Shown here in pieces: positions 26,801 to 37,799 of a stretch of DNA of 64,000 bases. Position 1 is the stretch's first letter, and each line of letters opens with the position of its first letter. A program made the translations under genes and the position numbers. The notes below the pieces were generated by a model. The model ran no database searches. It was not told the origin of the DNA and saw only the letters and a program-made list of their open reading frames with translations. The DNA comes from Phytophthora quininea (taxonomy: Eukaryota > Oomycota > Peronosporomycetes > Peronosporales > Peronosporaceae), in the NCBI GenBank assembly GCA_011947345.1, contig JAAVTG010000248.1:186001-250000 (forward strand). Reading direction: 5' to 3'.

Positions 26801-28681
26801 CCTGTAAGCCACGAGGCATAGGACCACAATCTTGAGCTAGGTGGCATTTCGTGGTTTGTTTCTTGAGCCGCAGCTTCATAATTCGTCTGCTGACTTCGCA
26901 TTTTACTGACAACCTGCTCCTCTTTCTCTTTGCCTGCAATATCCTCACGCCCTGCACGACGGAGCTGAACAAGCTCTTTCACATCTAAGGTGAATTCCAG
27001 TTCATCAAACTCGCTTCGGACCATTTCTTTCGACAAGAGGCGCATATCTGCTGAAACGAGAGTCGCCGCAAAAGTATTGTTATGCTCTAACAGGATATAT
27101 AACTCCTTGTATCGGGTTCGTTGCTGACGTATGTTCTCTTGAGCTTCCCAATCCACATGTGCTAGTCGCTCCCGGACGTCCAGCATTACCGCATCGATTG
27201 CATACCTCCACCATGCTCTTGGATTATCTTTCACTCGAATCCTCTTTGGTCGCAGCACAAGATATCGTGCCTGGCGACGTTTTACTGTCAAAAATGAAAT
27301 GAATGAAAGTGCGCTTAAATATTGCTGACGATGAAGTGATGTACTGATCTCGTCGATATCAGCTTGGGCATCAACGTAGGTGCTCTTTTCTTCCATCACC
27401 TGAACGACGGCCTCGCGATATTTGGCAATACAGTGTTCAACACGGTTGACCTCTTCCAGCGACCACTGCATACAGCTGGAGAGCGCTTCTTTGAACTGAC
27501 CCAACGATGGAATTTCATCCTCTTCCTCCGCCAAGTCTCTAGCCAGGTCCCTGGCTACGGACCACGCCTCAGAAAAACAAATCCCAGAGTGTACTTGCGC
27601 TCACTAGCTAACTTTGGCATCCTATCCAAAAAGTCTTTCCAGGCATCATCACCAATCGCATTGATCGTCTCAACCATCCAGGGTGTGCCGAGTCGAGAAA
27701 GCACTCGGTTACTCAGTTCCTGATGGGCAATAGGCAGCTTGGCGTTCCCGTCATTCACTGTTAGCTTCATCGATATCGTCAATGGATGAACAATGTAGTC
27801 ACTATCCCTGAACAGAGGCAACAATGGCCTCTTCTCCAGATACCCACTAGCAGGAGGCGTCTGAGCCGGCTCCGGTTCTAACGGCGTCTTCTCCGTCGAA
27901 ATGAAATTGCTTCTCATCAAACTAGCAAATGCCTCTGCGTCATTCAACACGGACAGCGGCACTGGCACGAGTGGCAGCGACCAGTAGATGCCAAATTTGT
28001 TGACGTCCATCTTCTTCCTCAAGAAGGCGGCGTTCTGCTGGTGTCTGGCTCCTCTGCCCACCATCGTGTAGTTCCACCCTTCGTCCGCCGACTTGATGAT
28101 GATCGCCTCAGCGTCATCCCCACAGCGTAGGGGTGTCGTGGATCCGACACCGAGTCCTCCATCCTCAGGTGGAGGTGCTGGATATGCACTTGCACATTGT
28201 CCAGCGCTTTCACCAGTAGTTTGAACCAGAAGCTCTGCGTATAGCTCTGCCCTGCGGTCTGAGAGCTGTTCTTCTCGTTAAACGCTGTGGCCTTTTCCAC
28301 GGCGTCGATCGCCGCTCTCTTCCGCTGCAACTTCTGCAGTCTCTGCTTATGGCGTCTCTTTTGCTCTTCAGGCGACGGCTTCTCATCGTCCTCGTGGTCA
28401 TCACTGCAGACCTGTAGCAACAGACTCACGTCCTGGATGTCCACGCGGATAGGCTGGCTGGCCAGGTTAGTCCACGGCAGGTCGATGCGCAGCTGGCGCA
28501 GCGTCCCCTTGACCAGCCGTACCTGCTTGGACAACGGGAAGGCGTCTGGCTGTAGCTCCAGCGCCTCCACCTCGATCTTGCCGTTCCACACGCTGATCTG
28601 CAGCGCTGCCGGGTCGATGTTCTTCACGTAGCTCCCCAGCACGGCGTCCAGCACCACGTGTACGTAGCGCTGGAGGAACAT
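11851..28681 (-). CDS. VPS13: Giant VPS13 bridge-like lipid transfer protein with PDZ and C-terminal PX domains
   Basis: VPS13 forms a long hydrophobic groove that moves phospholipids between membranes at contact sites. The ATG at 28681 begins the chorein domain (YVHVVLDAVLGSYVKNID...GKIEVEALELQPDAF). Further marks: the adaptor-binding region around 19500-18700 (NLIPYEVAYR); a C2-like stretch near 16700; a PDZ-like domain at about 15475-15280 (LGLDLVYRNGRVIVQGVV...GKIRIGDTVVAANG); the VPS13 C-terminal region near 13900-13000 (CPVKVNVTFTSTADRS, SNLDQAPIRVPEF); and a PX domain at about 12210-11900 (FQILVYGGPYQWTVFRRFSEF). Introns are confined to the 3' end: 13779-13853, 12908-12985 and 12758-12820. 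About sixteen single-base indels occur (near 28108, 27584, 25052, 23860, 23639, 23548, 23481, 22394, 19137, 19068, 18839, 17717, 15482, 14946, 13951 and 13570). With introns removed and indels corrected the CDS is 16,629 nt, exactly 5543 codons. Confidence 0.93.
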
Positions 28682-28789
28682 GGCGGGCCCGATGGCCCCT
28701 TTCTCGCAGCGCTTCTTCTCCGGAGGATACAAAGTCGAAAATATACAACCTTCAAGTACACCGAATTTTAGTTTTTTTCAGATTTGAAG

Positions 28790-29552
28790 ATGGAGGAAAT
28801 TGAGGAGGTCGAGCAAGCAGAGCGAACGCTTGGCAGCGTTAGACGCTACGTGGAGACGAATCTGGCGCTGCATGGGGAGCAGCAGAAGCTGAGTTTCGCT
28901 GTGGAGGAGGAGCAGATGCTGGAGGAGAAGGTGAACGAGGGCGTGGCTGCTTTCCAGACGGCTTTGGCTGAGGCTCTGGAGGCGGCGCAAGAACTGGCGG
29001 ATCCCAAAGTGGCCGCAGAGACGGAAAAGACGCTAGAGAAGCTCAAGCAGCAGTTGCTAAGCCACGTGATGGGCTGCAGGAAGGCGCTCGTGAGCTACCG
29101 TCAGCGAGCCAAGACCGAGAGACTGGAGCAGGCGCGACAGAGTCTCTTGCCTCAGAGTCCCGGGGACGCCAAGGAAGGCAAGATGCCAGGCGCTGGCTCG
29201 GCGGTGGACGTCACTGCAGCGCTCAAGAGGACGAGGCAAGTCATGTCCCAGGAGATTGAGAGAGTGAGCTCTGTGAGCAAAGTGCTGGGCAAGTGAAAAC
29301 CAACAGGGAGAAAAGTGATAGAGATCTTGAACTGATGATCTTGCTGATGTAGATGACGGAAGGTTGAGTTTACGGAGCTCCCATGAGGAGTATGGCAATG
29401 TCAATGCCGAGATTGCAGAGGTGAGAAAGAGATTGAAGGCGTTGGAGTGGCAGGCCAGGCAGGACAAAATATGGATCGGAGCTGGCCTCTTGATCCTCGT
29501 ATCGACTGTGCTATTCATTGTCTACGAACGCACGGGGCTCATTTTAGTATAA
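28790..29552 (+). CDS. SEC20: Sec20-family SNARE (ER-Golgi retrograde traffic)
   Basis: Sec20/BNIP1 is the Qb SNARE of the ER-resident complex that accepts Golgi-derived vesicles. The protein is about 232 residues: an N-terminal coiled coil, then the Sec20 signature (TAALKRTRQVMSQEIERVSS), a short SNARE-like helix and a C-terminal anchor (IGAGLLILVSTVLFIVYER). The two exons join only if the intron begins with GC: 29289-29352, donor GCAAGT, acceptor GATGTAG. This gives VLDDGRLSLRSS across the junction and 699 nt in total. GT donors nearby give the wrong phase or a stop. The ATG at 28790 is used because the frame upstream has no other ATG. No ER-retrieval tail of HDEL type is present. The gene faces VPS13 across a 108 bp gap. 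No indels are needed, in contrast to most neighbours. Confidence 0.85.
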
Positions 29553-29666
29553 GAATTGTACAAGCTGGTGGTTCGTGGTTTTAGAGTGCACGAATGGATG
29601 TTGATTTCAATTGTGGTTAATGAGTTGGAGAAGGCCAGCAGCGAACAGTGCTGCATTTCACTGCAC

Positions 29667-31151
29667 TTACACGTTCAACGACTTCTCGTACTCCTCGATG
29701 GACTTGAAAAGAGCGGAGAAGTTTCCCTTGCCGAAGCCGCCGCAGCCTGCAGCCTGCTCGAGTCGACCAGCGATGTCCTTCATGCAGCCTACACGTTCGA
29801 TGATCTCGAAGAAGACCGTAGCGCGATCGCCCAGCGGTTTGGTGAAGATCTGCAGAAGGATGCCTTGTTCGTCCTTGTCCACGAGCAAGCCGAGTTCCTC
29901 GATCTGCTTGTACTGCTCTTTGGTCAAGCTGTCGCCGATGCGCTCTGGCATCTGCTCGTAGTAAACTTTGTTGGGCTTCGGCATGAACTCGAAGCCGCCC
30001 AAGTGGCTTCGCTTGCGCATTTCCTGTAGAAGCAAAGTGAGTCAACCATCTAAGATGGACAACAAAGAGTGGGCAATGAAGCGTACCGCCAGGGTGTGGA
30101 AGATATCGTCGGTCTTGAGAGCCATGTGCTGCAGGCCCGCGCCGACGTTCTGCTCAAGGTAAGTCTGGATCTGGCTTTTGCGCTTGGTACCGAAAGTTGG
30201 CTCGTTCACGGGGAGCAGCACGAGCTCGTTATTGCTGGCCAGTACCATGCTGTTGAGTCCTGAGTCCACGGTGCCGACGTCTTCAGCCGTGAATTCCGCA
30301 AACTCGTGGAACCCGGTAAAGGCTGTGATGTATTCCACAGCTTCGAGCAGCTTCGGCACGTTTCCAACGCAGTGGTCGAGGCGCTGGATGCCAATGCTGA
30401 GGTCGGGGCCACTGCACGCCTCGTAACCAGGAACGAAGGAGCCGTCGAAGTCGCCGCTAACCCAGCGAATGACCACATCACCGTAGAGCTTTACCTCTGA
30501 GATCGTTAAGGTCTTGCCGGACTCTGCGTCCTTGAGCACTTGAGGCTCGAGAACTCCGGCGCCACCGTTTTGCACGGAAGTCTGAAGGAACACACACGAG
30601 CATTGCCCAACGTTAATGGTCGTCTGCTGGCGGAGCTTCTTCAAGCTAACTGATAATTGCCCGCACCTCATACGCAAGTTTGGCGTCTCCAACTAAAATG
30701 CCGACAGCGCGAACTGCCAGGCCATGCTTCATCACGAACTTCTGAGCAAACTCCTGTTGGCGTAAAACAAAGCCATTAGTAGACGTCCGCTGTAGCAAAT
30801 AAATGTTCTTTCACGTACCGGGTCATACCCGGGGATCGGACTGACAGCACCTGGGGCTTTTTCGGTCTCAAGCGCGTAGGGCGCTGTGAAGACGAGCTTG
30901 ACGTCTCCGCTCTGGACGACGTAGCTGGCCGACACGTGGTTACCCGTGGACTGGTCCGACTTGCCCGCCTGGCCCATGCCCAGGCCCCACGAGAAGCGGC
31001 GCGACACGTTGGTCGCGTCCGAGCAGAAGAATTCGATGTGGTGGAACTTGTGTACGTCGAAGCGGTCCGACATGGGGTTGTGGCGCACAAAGTTCTGGCA
31101 GCCGACGAGTTTCATCTTCTTGGGGCTGTTTTCGTTGACGGCGGGCGGCAT
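29667..31151 (-). CDS. HPD: 4-hydroxyphenylpyruvate dioxygenase
   Basis: This non-haem Fe(II) enzyme converts 4-hydroxyphenylpyruvate to homogentisate in tyrosine catabolism. Four exons: 30819-31151, 30667-30753, 30087-30581 and 29667-30023. The three GT-AG introns are 65, 85 and 63 nt and all phases agree, giving 423 residues, the usual length. The expected iron ligands are present: His in VHKFHHIEFF, His in GLQHMALKTDDIF, and Glu in ATVFFEIIER. The C-terminal gate region (GCGGFGKGNFSALFKSIEEYE) matches the family. The start MPPAVNENS at 31151 is preferred over an in-frame Met 31 codons upstream because the initiator-like element lies between them. There are no frameshifts. It belongs to the tyrosine degradation pathway, but no other pathway gene is in the window. 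Confidence 0.97.
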
Positions 31152-31201
31152 CTCGAAGGGTGGATGGAGGAGGTTGCTGATCGCTTGGTGCTTGCAGAGC
31201 A

Positions 31202-31216
31202 AGTTTGGGAATGAGG
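31202..31216 (-). promoter_or_regulatory. Initiator-like element of the dioxygenase gene
   Basis: The minus strand reads CTCATTCCCAAACTT, matching CTCATTYYNCAWTTT at nearly all positions, about 50-65 nt upstream of the ATG at 31151. It is one of the best Inr+FPR matches in the window. Confidence 0.6.
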
Positions 31217-31244
31217 GAGGACTTGCCTGCAGATGGCCTGCCAT

Positions 31245-32136
31245 TCTGATGGTGCATTCTGGTTGAAGTTAAACCCGCGTCACAATCGGCGTGTTTAGAC
31301 GCTGAGGTGTAGCGCCACCATGAGCACACCAGCCGTCGGAGGCAAGCTGGCGCCGTCCACATGATTCAGGGCAATCAAAACGCTTCGCTTGGACGAGATA
31401 AACACTATCGACAGAAGAGCTTCATTGATCAATTTGCGCCATGCCTTAGCAAGTTGCCCAGGCGACGCTGTCGAAGAATCCAGAAGGAGCAATGCTCAAG
31501 AACACGGCAAACACCGGTGAAGTACGCCTACATGGCGATCGAGGGCATGAAAAACTGCACTACTCACGACCGCCTCTGTTGACAAATGCTTTGCTTTTTA
31601 TTTCGTTTTCCATATCCAAAGTTGTTGTTGTTTGGTGTGCCTTGGCCCTGCTAGACCGCGGCGTCAGCCACCTCGCGCTGGTCGTAGTAAATAGTTCCTT
31701 CCTATTTTGTCCAAAAATTCTAAAAAAATCACAATCAAAAGTGCACACTTTGTCCATCGACGACGCCAACCTGCCGCAAGTTCCACTTGCCCACGGCCGA
31801 TTCTGCCTGCCTCGCACCTTTCAATGCGAGCAGTTCACTCCACTAGACGTGACACGAAGCTCTGCAGCCACTCGCTCTCGACTGCAAACGAAGTCCCCTT
31901 GCAGCGCGGCAGCGGGCGGCCTCGATCTGCGATCACTCGTCGCCACCTCCTGACGGCCTCGCCCGCCGCAGTCTCCGTCTTCATCTTGTTTCTTTTCTTT
32001 GTCCTTTTTGTCCGTTAATTCCACCGGGGTCATCCACGCTTTCCTCGTCGCCTCCCTTGCTTCAGCACCAGCAACCACACGACACTCTCTAGCTCAAATC
32101 ACCCCTGTCTGCTCCGCCTCCTCCTCCATCGACAAA
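31245..32136. other. Intergenic, nothing recognisable
   Basis: This is sequence between the dioxygenase promoter and the stop of the first Myb gene. It includes a T-rich stretch near 31590-31740 and probably the Myb 3' UTR. I see no coding, RNA or repeat signal I can support. Confidence 0.5.
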
Positions 32137-33227
32137 TTAGTTCGTCGAGGTGTAGTAGGCCCGGCCGCTCAATACGCTCGGGTCGATCTTGGTCCGCAGC
32201 GGTGGGATCGAGTACACGTTGGGCGCCTGCGCGCTTGCCACCTTGAGCGGGGAAGACGGAACGCCCCGCCTCCGCACTGCATCTTGCGCTCCTCGTCGCT
32301 CGTCGCACGGATGGGGGACAGCATGTTGTGCATCGGCGCCGTGGGGAGCGGCAGCGGCAGTCGGTTCTGCGCGTTCTGGTAGCTCATGTCGGAGATGGCA
32401 TTCAGCACACCGCCGAACTTCCGCGCCGGGAAGGGGCTCCCGTCAGCGGACCGCAGGGGACTCAACCGCACCTCGGTCCTCTGCATGCACCACTCCGGAC
32501 TGGACCGAATGAAGCCGTTTCCGGCCCCCACTCCATCTTCTTGAGCTTCTCGCTAAACTCCACGGAGGCGCGCGCGACCACCTCCTCGGGGCACTGCTTG
32601 ATCACGACGGGGCTCGACATGTCGGCCATCTCGACGTCGGGGAGACGAGGGCGCGCTGGGCAGAGTCGGCACACTGATGGGCTCCTGCTTCATGACCTCG
32701 ATAGAGGCCAGCTCCGCGAGACGAAAGAGCTCGCTGCGCGGAGCTTCGTGCCCCGAGACGCCCGAGAGCGACCGCGAGGGGCTGTTGTCTCCGTAGTGGC
32801 TCACCTCGTCTCCGGAGACGTACTCGATGGCCTTGAAGAGGTTCTCCTTGGCCGAGTACTCGGCGGTGTCGGCCTCGCTGTGCTGCGAGCCGTCGTCGCC
32901 GCCGACCTGCTTGCGGCCCTTGTGGCGCAGGCCGCGCCGCCAGCGGCTGATCTTCTGGCGGTACTTTTGCGCGTGGGTCATGGTCTGGCGCGTGGTCTTG
33001 GTGCCGATGAAGGCGGCGATGACCTTCCAGGGCCCGGCCGGGTACTTCTCCATGGCCTCCAGGAACTTCTCGTGCTCTTCCTGGGTCCACATCTTGAGGG
33101 GCTGGCTCTGCTTGCTCGAGTACACGGTCGTGCCGGCCTTGGCCTCCGTGGGCTTGATGCGGATGAGCTTGCCCTCGCTGTTGGTCATCTCGAACAGCTC
33201 CTTGCGCACGTTGGCCGAGATGGTCAT
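32137..33227 (-). CDS. SHAQKYF-class single-repeat Myb transcription factor (copy 1)
   Basis: One Myb repeat starts at MWTQEEHEKFLEAMEKYPAG, with the spaced tryptophans of the domain (MWTQ, GPWK) and ending in TMTHAQKYRQK, the SHAQKYF-type third helix typical of an oomycete and plant Myb class. N-terminal MTISANVRKELFEM and KLIRIKPTEAKAGT are shared with the second Myb at 35190. The C-terminal half is Ser/Pro-rich and ends YSIPPLRTKIDPSVLSGR...TSTN. Three indels interrupt it: an extra C near 32644, and missing Gs near 32529 and 32267. Corrected length is 363 residues, an exact multiple of three. The stop is at 32137-32139. A nuclear DNA-binding role is inferred from the domain; targets are unknown. 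Confidence 0.85.
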
Positions 33228-35151
33228 GGTTGCTTGGCTGGGTTGAATTTCTTTCCCGTCCTCTGCTGAGCCTCCGCCCCTTGCTTTAGCACGCCTGGCG
33301 CCGGTGCATGCACTGAAGGGCACTCGAGGAGGGAAAGAGAGAATTGGCTGCAGCAGGCGAGCGCCAGTCCAGCGACAACGACGAATCGCACTTAGCGCGA
33401 CCGATGATGGATCACCGCGGGGAGATGGGGCGCCAGTGGATACAATCCAGCCCCAAAACTAACGTTGCACACGCCGCACAACTTTCATGGGGCAAAATGT
33501 GCTCGCGATCAAGCTGCAGATCATCTCTTCGAATTCGTGGCCGACGCTGTCGCTGTCGCTGCGGAGGATCTCTCTGTCGGGTGTGCACCCGAATGGCAGC
33601 CACTTGGTTTCCGCCGTTTCTGTCCGGCCCTGACCTGACGGAGCACCAAGATGCAGCGGATGCAGGTGGCGAATGGGCTGCTGGCAGGACGCGAGCAGTA
33701 ATGTAAAACGATCGAGTGGAGCAACGACCATGTTGTTCTTGCCGGCGAGTTCATGTATTGTAGTATGCAGTACCCAGCAGCCTGCTGGAAAGCAAGCACA
33801 ACGTGTTGTCCGTGCCGGTGCGACATATTTGACAGATCGATCGGAGCTTGGAGAGACTATCCACTGCACCAGCATTTTTGCTTGGCAAGAAGGCCTCCAT
33901 CTTGATGAAAAGTCTGGTCGAGCAAGTTCCTGCTCCAACATGGTACAGACCGTGCCGGTAAATTGGGGCCCATGGGTTCGCTCAATTCTAAGGTCCAGCT
34001 GTTTTGCCGCTGTCGTGGACATGGGGGAAAGAAGAGCTCTCGAGCGGCGCTGTGCTGCGGTCCGCCCTTGGCAGCGGTCCCCACACGCGGCAGCGGCATG
34101 GGCGCCACCGATGTGTTGCCCCCTCGGCGGTCTTGTCTTGCCGGCTGGAGCTGCGCGTGCGAAGCCATGGTGGCGCGGTGTGCGACGAGCACGTGCTGGT
34201 GTCCGATTGAAATTGAACCACGGGGAGGGAAACTCGAGGCTGGGCACGACCGGCAGAGCGCAGTATGGCGAGGGACCCAGTGGCCTGCGGCACGAGCTCT
34301 ACAGCAGTAGCTGCGATCCGCTTGAGCGCTTGGAGCTCACCTTGACGGTTGCCGTTCCCCCTGCGGACCAGCCTAGATATCTCTGCAGCGGTGTCTCATT
34401 GCGGGGCGCCTGAGCTGGTCGAGGAGTCTGTTGCCGCCGCTTCTTCTTCTCCAGCCCCTCCCTCGGCCTTTGGACGGAGACAGAGTCTTAGAGCTCTACG
34501 CTGCATCGGCGCTGGCCCCGGCGACGCATTCCAACGCCGTTCAACGAGGCTGGCGTTCACAGTGGGCGGCTCAAATCCAGCGAGGAGAAGCCATGTTGAA
34601 CCCGCCTCGTGGCCTCTGGGAAAAGCATACAGCACCGGCGGCGATTTGCGCCGCGTCTCGAAGTACACAGAGCCATTCGCTTCAACGTGACCGGCGCGAC
34701 CACTGCAACACGGCCGTGCCGAGACAGCCTCGCTACCGCTGCTGCTGCTGCAGTTGGCCCCAACGAGAACATCTAATCCTAGTCGTACGACGGCAGCGTG
34801 GCTGCGATCACGGACGGCCGAGTGGCGATCCACGAGGCCCATGGTCAGCGCCGCCGCGAAGAGCATCCGCCATCAGGGTCGGAATAGACTGTGCATACTT
34901 TAACCAAGTGAACGATTTGTACCCACCAGAGATCATCTCAAAAATCAGTACTATCGATTTCACGGTGACGGTAACTCTACCAGAGTATACTGATTTTCGG
35001 GCTCACAACCGACGATGGATACACTGGCTTCTCCGAAGTTTTTGTACTTGCACGTTGTATGTGTACAATCTTTTTTCCTCACGATGGGTACAACGAGGCA
35101 CGTACGTAACTCCAGAGGGGTGGGGTTCCAGCAAGCCACGGCCACTCGTGG
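33228..35151. other. 1.9 kb divergent intergenic region between the two Myb genes
   Basis: This GC-rich stretch is open in several frames on both strands, which is expected from base composition alone. None of the longer frames shows a domain or start context I can defend. It presumably contains both promoters. A CTG/CAG-rich microsatellite-like tract lies near 34735-34755. Confidence 0.45.
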
Positions 35152-35168
35152 CGCTCACTCGAGCATTT
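35152..35168 (+). promoter_or_regulatory. Possible initiator of the second Myb gene
   Basis: CGCTCACTCGAGCATTT lies 22-38 nt before the ATG at 35190 and loosely follows the GCTCATTYYNCAWTTT pattern with a shifted CATTT. The match is weaker than at the dioxygenase and AKR genes. Confidence 0.3.
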
Positions 35169-35189
35169 GCTAGCGTCCTGAGGACCGCC

Positions 35190-36052
35190 ATGACCATCTC
35201 GCGCAACGTGTACAACCAGCTCTTCGAGCAGGCGCCGTCCAGCCCGGGCAAGGAGCAGGTGATCCGCCTGCGCCCCACGGAGGCCAAGGCCGGCGCCGTG
35301 GTGGTCTCGGCCAAGAGCCAAATCAAGATGTGGACCAAGGACGAGCACGACCGCTTCCTGGCGGCGCTCGAAAAGTACCCGTCGGGCCCGTGGAAGAAAG
35401 TGGCCGACTACATCGGCACCAAGACGCCCCGACAGACCATGACGCACGCGCAAAAGTACCGCCAAAGATCCACAGGCGCCAGCGAGGGCTGCGCAATCAG
35501 AAGAAGACGGCGGCCAGTGCCGAGGAGACGCTGCTGCTGCTGCCGGACACTGCTCCTGTCACCATCTCGGACGCCCCCGCCCCCACCCCAGTGGACACGA
35601 AGGCGGAGGTTCAAATAGACAGCAAGACGCTCGTGTCGCCCTACGGAGTCGCCGAGTTGGAACTGAAGCAGCTCGATCCAGCCAAACACGCAGAGGCGAT
35701 GGCCGTCATCACGGCCGCTGCAGCTGCCGGGGCCACGAATGTGCAGCTGCTCAGCATTCTGGCGCAGCAAGCGGCCATGAGTCAGGATGGAGCGGAAGGG
35801 GCGGACCCACAGAATTTGCCGTCGCTGGCCGAGATTCTGCACTTGAGCGGCGCTGCAGAGACCGAAGAGAAGGAGGAGGAAAAGAAAGAGGAAGACGGGG
35901 ACCAGGAGAACCAGAAGGAGGCGAGTGAGGAGAAGCAGGGCCAAGAGAAGACCGAAGAGTGCAAGTGCAGCTGCAAGTGCGGCGCACACAAGAAGGACGA
36001 AGCGCAGGAGACCACCACCCAGCCCCGGCCTCAGGAGGAGGCTCTGATCTAG
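35190..36052 (+). CDS. SHAQKYF-class single-repeat Myb transcription factor (copy 2) with Cys-rich tail
   Basis: It is paralogous to the Myb gene at 32137: the same MTIS start, IRLRPTEAKAGAVV box, and Myb repeat (MWTKDEHDRFLAALEKYPSG...MTHAQKYRQK). A missing A near 35466, inside the end of the Myb helix, breaks the frame. Restoring it gives 287 residues and a clean run to TAG at 36050-36052. The region after the Myb repeat has Ala-rich helices (VITAAAAAGATNVQLLSIL), then a Glu/Lys-rich segment. Near the end is a compact Cys cluster, CKCSCKCGAHKK, which could bind metal or redox-react. The two Myb genes are divergent with 1.96 kb between, suggesting an inverted duplication. Confidence 0.85.
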
Positions 36053-36234
36053 GTGCTCTCCGTCTGGCGTCGAGAGAAGTCAGGCGCTGCATTATCTCCG
36101 TCAAGAGTCTAACCTCTCTCAATAATAATTATTCTTCACCACACCCGCGCTGTATAGGATTTACTCTTCATGTGAAGCGCTCAAGGTTTCAAGGTGCAAT
36201 CGTGCTTAGCAACATTTGGAATAAGCGCTCCGTC

Positions 36235-37298
36235 CTACTCCAAGTGGCGACTACGCACCGTGGCGAGCGCATCCAGCTCTGGCACCGTTGGGACGAAGTG
36301 TACGATCGCGTCGATCTCGGCCTTGACCTCGGGGGTGATCTTGGCCACAAAGTCAACGGCCTTGAGGTTATTCTCAAGCTGCGAGGGACGACTGGCACCG
36401 ATCATGACGGTCGACACGTTCTCGTTTGAGACGCACCAGGCGATCGCCATCTGCGCCAGTGTGCAGCCAAGCATGTCCGCGATGGGTTTCATCTTATCTG
36501 CCATTTTAACGTGCTCCGTAAAGCCCACGGACAGGTGGCCCGACTCAAAGATCTGAATGGTGTAACGCGAGCCTTCAGGCTTACCGGTGCTGTACTTCCC
36601 GTCAAGGTGCCATTGGAAAGCGGTGACCACGTCGTGAGATCCGTCTTATACTTCTTATACAGGTCCAGGAACTCGAACTCGACTTTGTTACGAGCAAAGA
36701 TGTTATACTGGGCCTGGTCCACGATAGGACGGATCACGCCAAGACGGTCTGCGATTTCGCAAGCCTCACGGATGTTCGAGGCGAGCGACTCGCTGGTGCC
36801 CCAGTAAAGGCCCAACCTTGCTCGATAACGAAGTTCATGGCTCGCACGGTTTCTTCGATCGGCGTGTACGGCTCGGAGCGATGGCAGAAGACGACGTCCA
36901 CGTAGTCCAAGCTCAAGCGTTTTAGCGACGCTCTCATGCCTTCGACAATGTGTTTTCGGCTGATACCCTGATCGTTTGGTCCGCAGATGAAGAGGTCCTT
37001 GTACCCGCAGAAGACTTTGGTAGTCACTACCAGGTCCTCGCGGCTCCAAGTGCCTTCGGCGATTCCTTTTGATGGCACCGCCCATGAGCTCCTCGGCCTG
37101 GCCGTTGCCGTAGAATTCCGCCGTGTCGAAGAAGTTGACGCTGTGTTTGAACGCGATCGCCATCATCTCGTACCAGGCATCGGCCGTGTACTTGTCGCTG
37201 TATGCCATCCAGGCTCCAAGCAAGAGTTTCGAGACGAGTAGACCGGAGTTGCCCAGGAAGCGGTAGGTCATCTTGGTCGTGTCAGCGTTCGACGGCAT
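36235..37298 (-). CDS. Aldo/keto reductase, voltage-gated K+ channel beta-subunit-like group
   Basis: The protein is an NADPH-dependent AKR TIM barrel. It begins MTYRFLGNSGLLVSKLLLG and has the catalytic Asp and Tyr in NFFDTAEFYGNG, Lys in LVVTTKVFCGYKD, and His in VDVVFCHRSEPYTP. Cofactor-side motifs follow: YWGTSESLASNIREACEIAD, TTWSPLSNGTLTGKYSTG and IGASRPSQLENN. Three indels: an extra A in an AAAA run near 37070, and a missing T near 36802 and a missing G near 36592. Correction gives 354 residues, exactly divisible. It is probably cytosolic; substrate specificity is not shown. A damaged second copy fragment lies upstream at about 37800-37912. Confidence 0.9.
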
Positions 37299-37346
37299 TG
37301 CGATTGTGGGAGGAAGGCTAAGGCTTGGGAGTGGCGAAGCAAGTTT

Positions 37347-37362
37347 GAAAGTGGGGCATGAG
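37347..37362 (-). promoter_or_regulatory. Initiator-like element of the aldo/keto reductase gene
   Basis: The minus strand reads CTCATGCCCCACTTTC, which matches CTCATTYYNCAWTTT with two mismatches, about 50-65 nt upstream of the ATG at 37298. Confidence 0.5.
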
Positions 37363-37799
37363 TAAGACTCGGTCGATCTTCGACGCCGTCGCACATGACC
37401 TCAGCTTTACATCACACTCAGCTCGAAAGCGCACAATCAGGGGTTAACTCATCCTGACGGAGATGACGTTCTTTTGTACCCCGTCAACATAAGCACAATG
37501 TGGGCTGCCTGTCAACAAACGACACCTGGACTCGTGAACAGCACCACGGGTTTCCGCGGCACGAAGGGTATCGAGCCAAGCCAAACACCGACAGTTTGTG
37601 CCACAAGCACATTAAGGGCACAAAGGCGTCGTTACGTCGATCGGTCCGGGAGACCTCACGCCTAGTGTTTTCAAATTCTCTGTAATACATCGTGTCTGGC
37701 TTGGGCTCTTCATATTTGAGCGGCACAATCTCCTCGATGCGACTTTCCATGCGCAAGTCCGTCGTTGATCCGCTGTTGGATTCTTGACCGTGGGCGATC

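Noticed and set aside
11851..28681. Reading the VPS13 region as more than ten separate genes
   Set aside because: The pieces are collinear parts of one family, each junction is a one-base shift at or near a homopolymer, and the corrected sum is an exact multiple of three.
29242..29290. GT donors for the Sec20 intron
   Set aside because: All give the wrong phase relative to the conserved second exon; only the GC donor at 29289 restores the frame.
32328..33269. Open plus-strand frame of 313 codons
   Set aside because: Antisense to the first Myb gene, whose Myb domain is unambiguous; a GC-rich artefact.
33459..34413. Overlapping open frames on both strands in the Myb intergenic region
   Set aside because: GC-rich sequence with few stops; no domain, signal peptide or Inr, and both strands are equally open.
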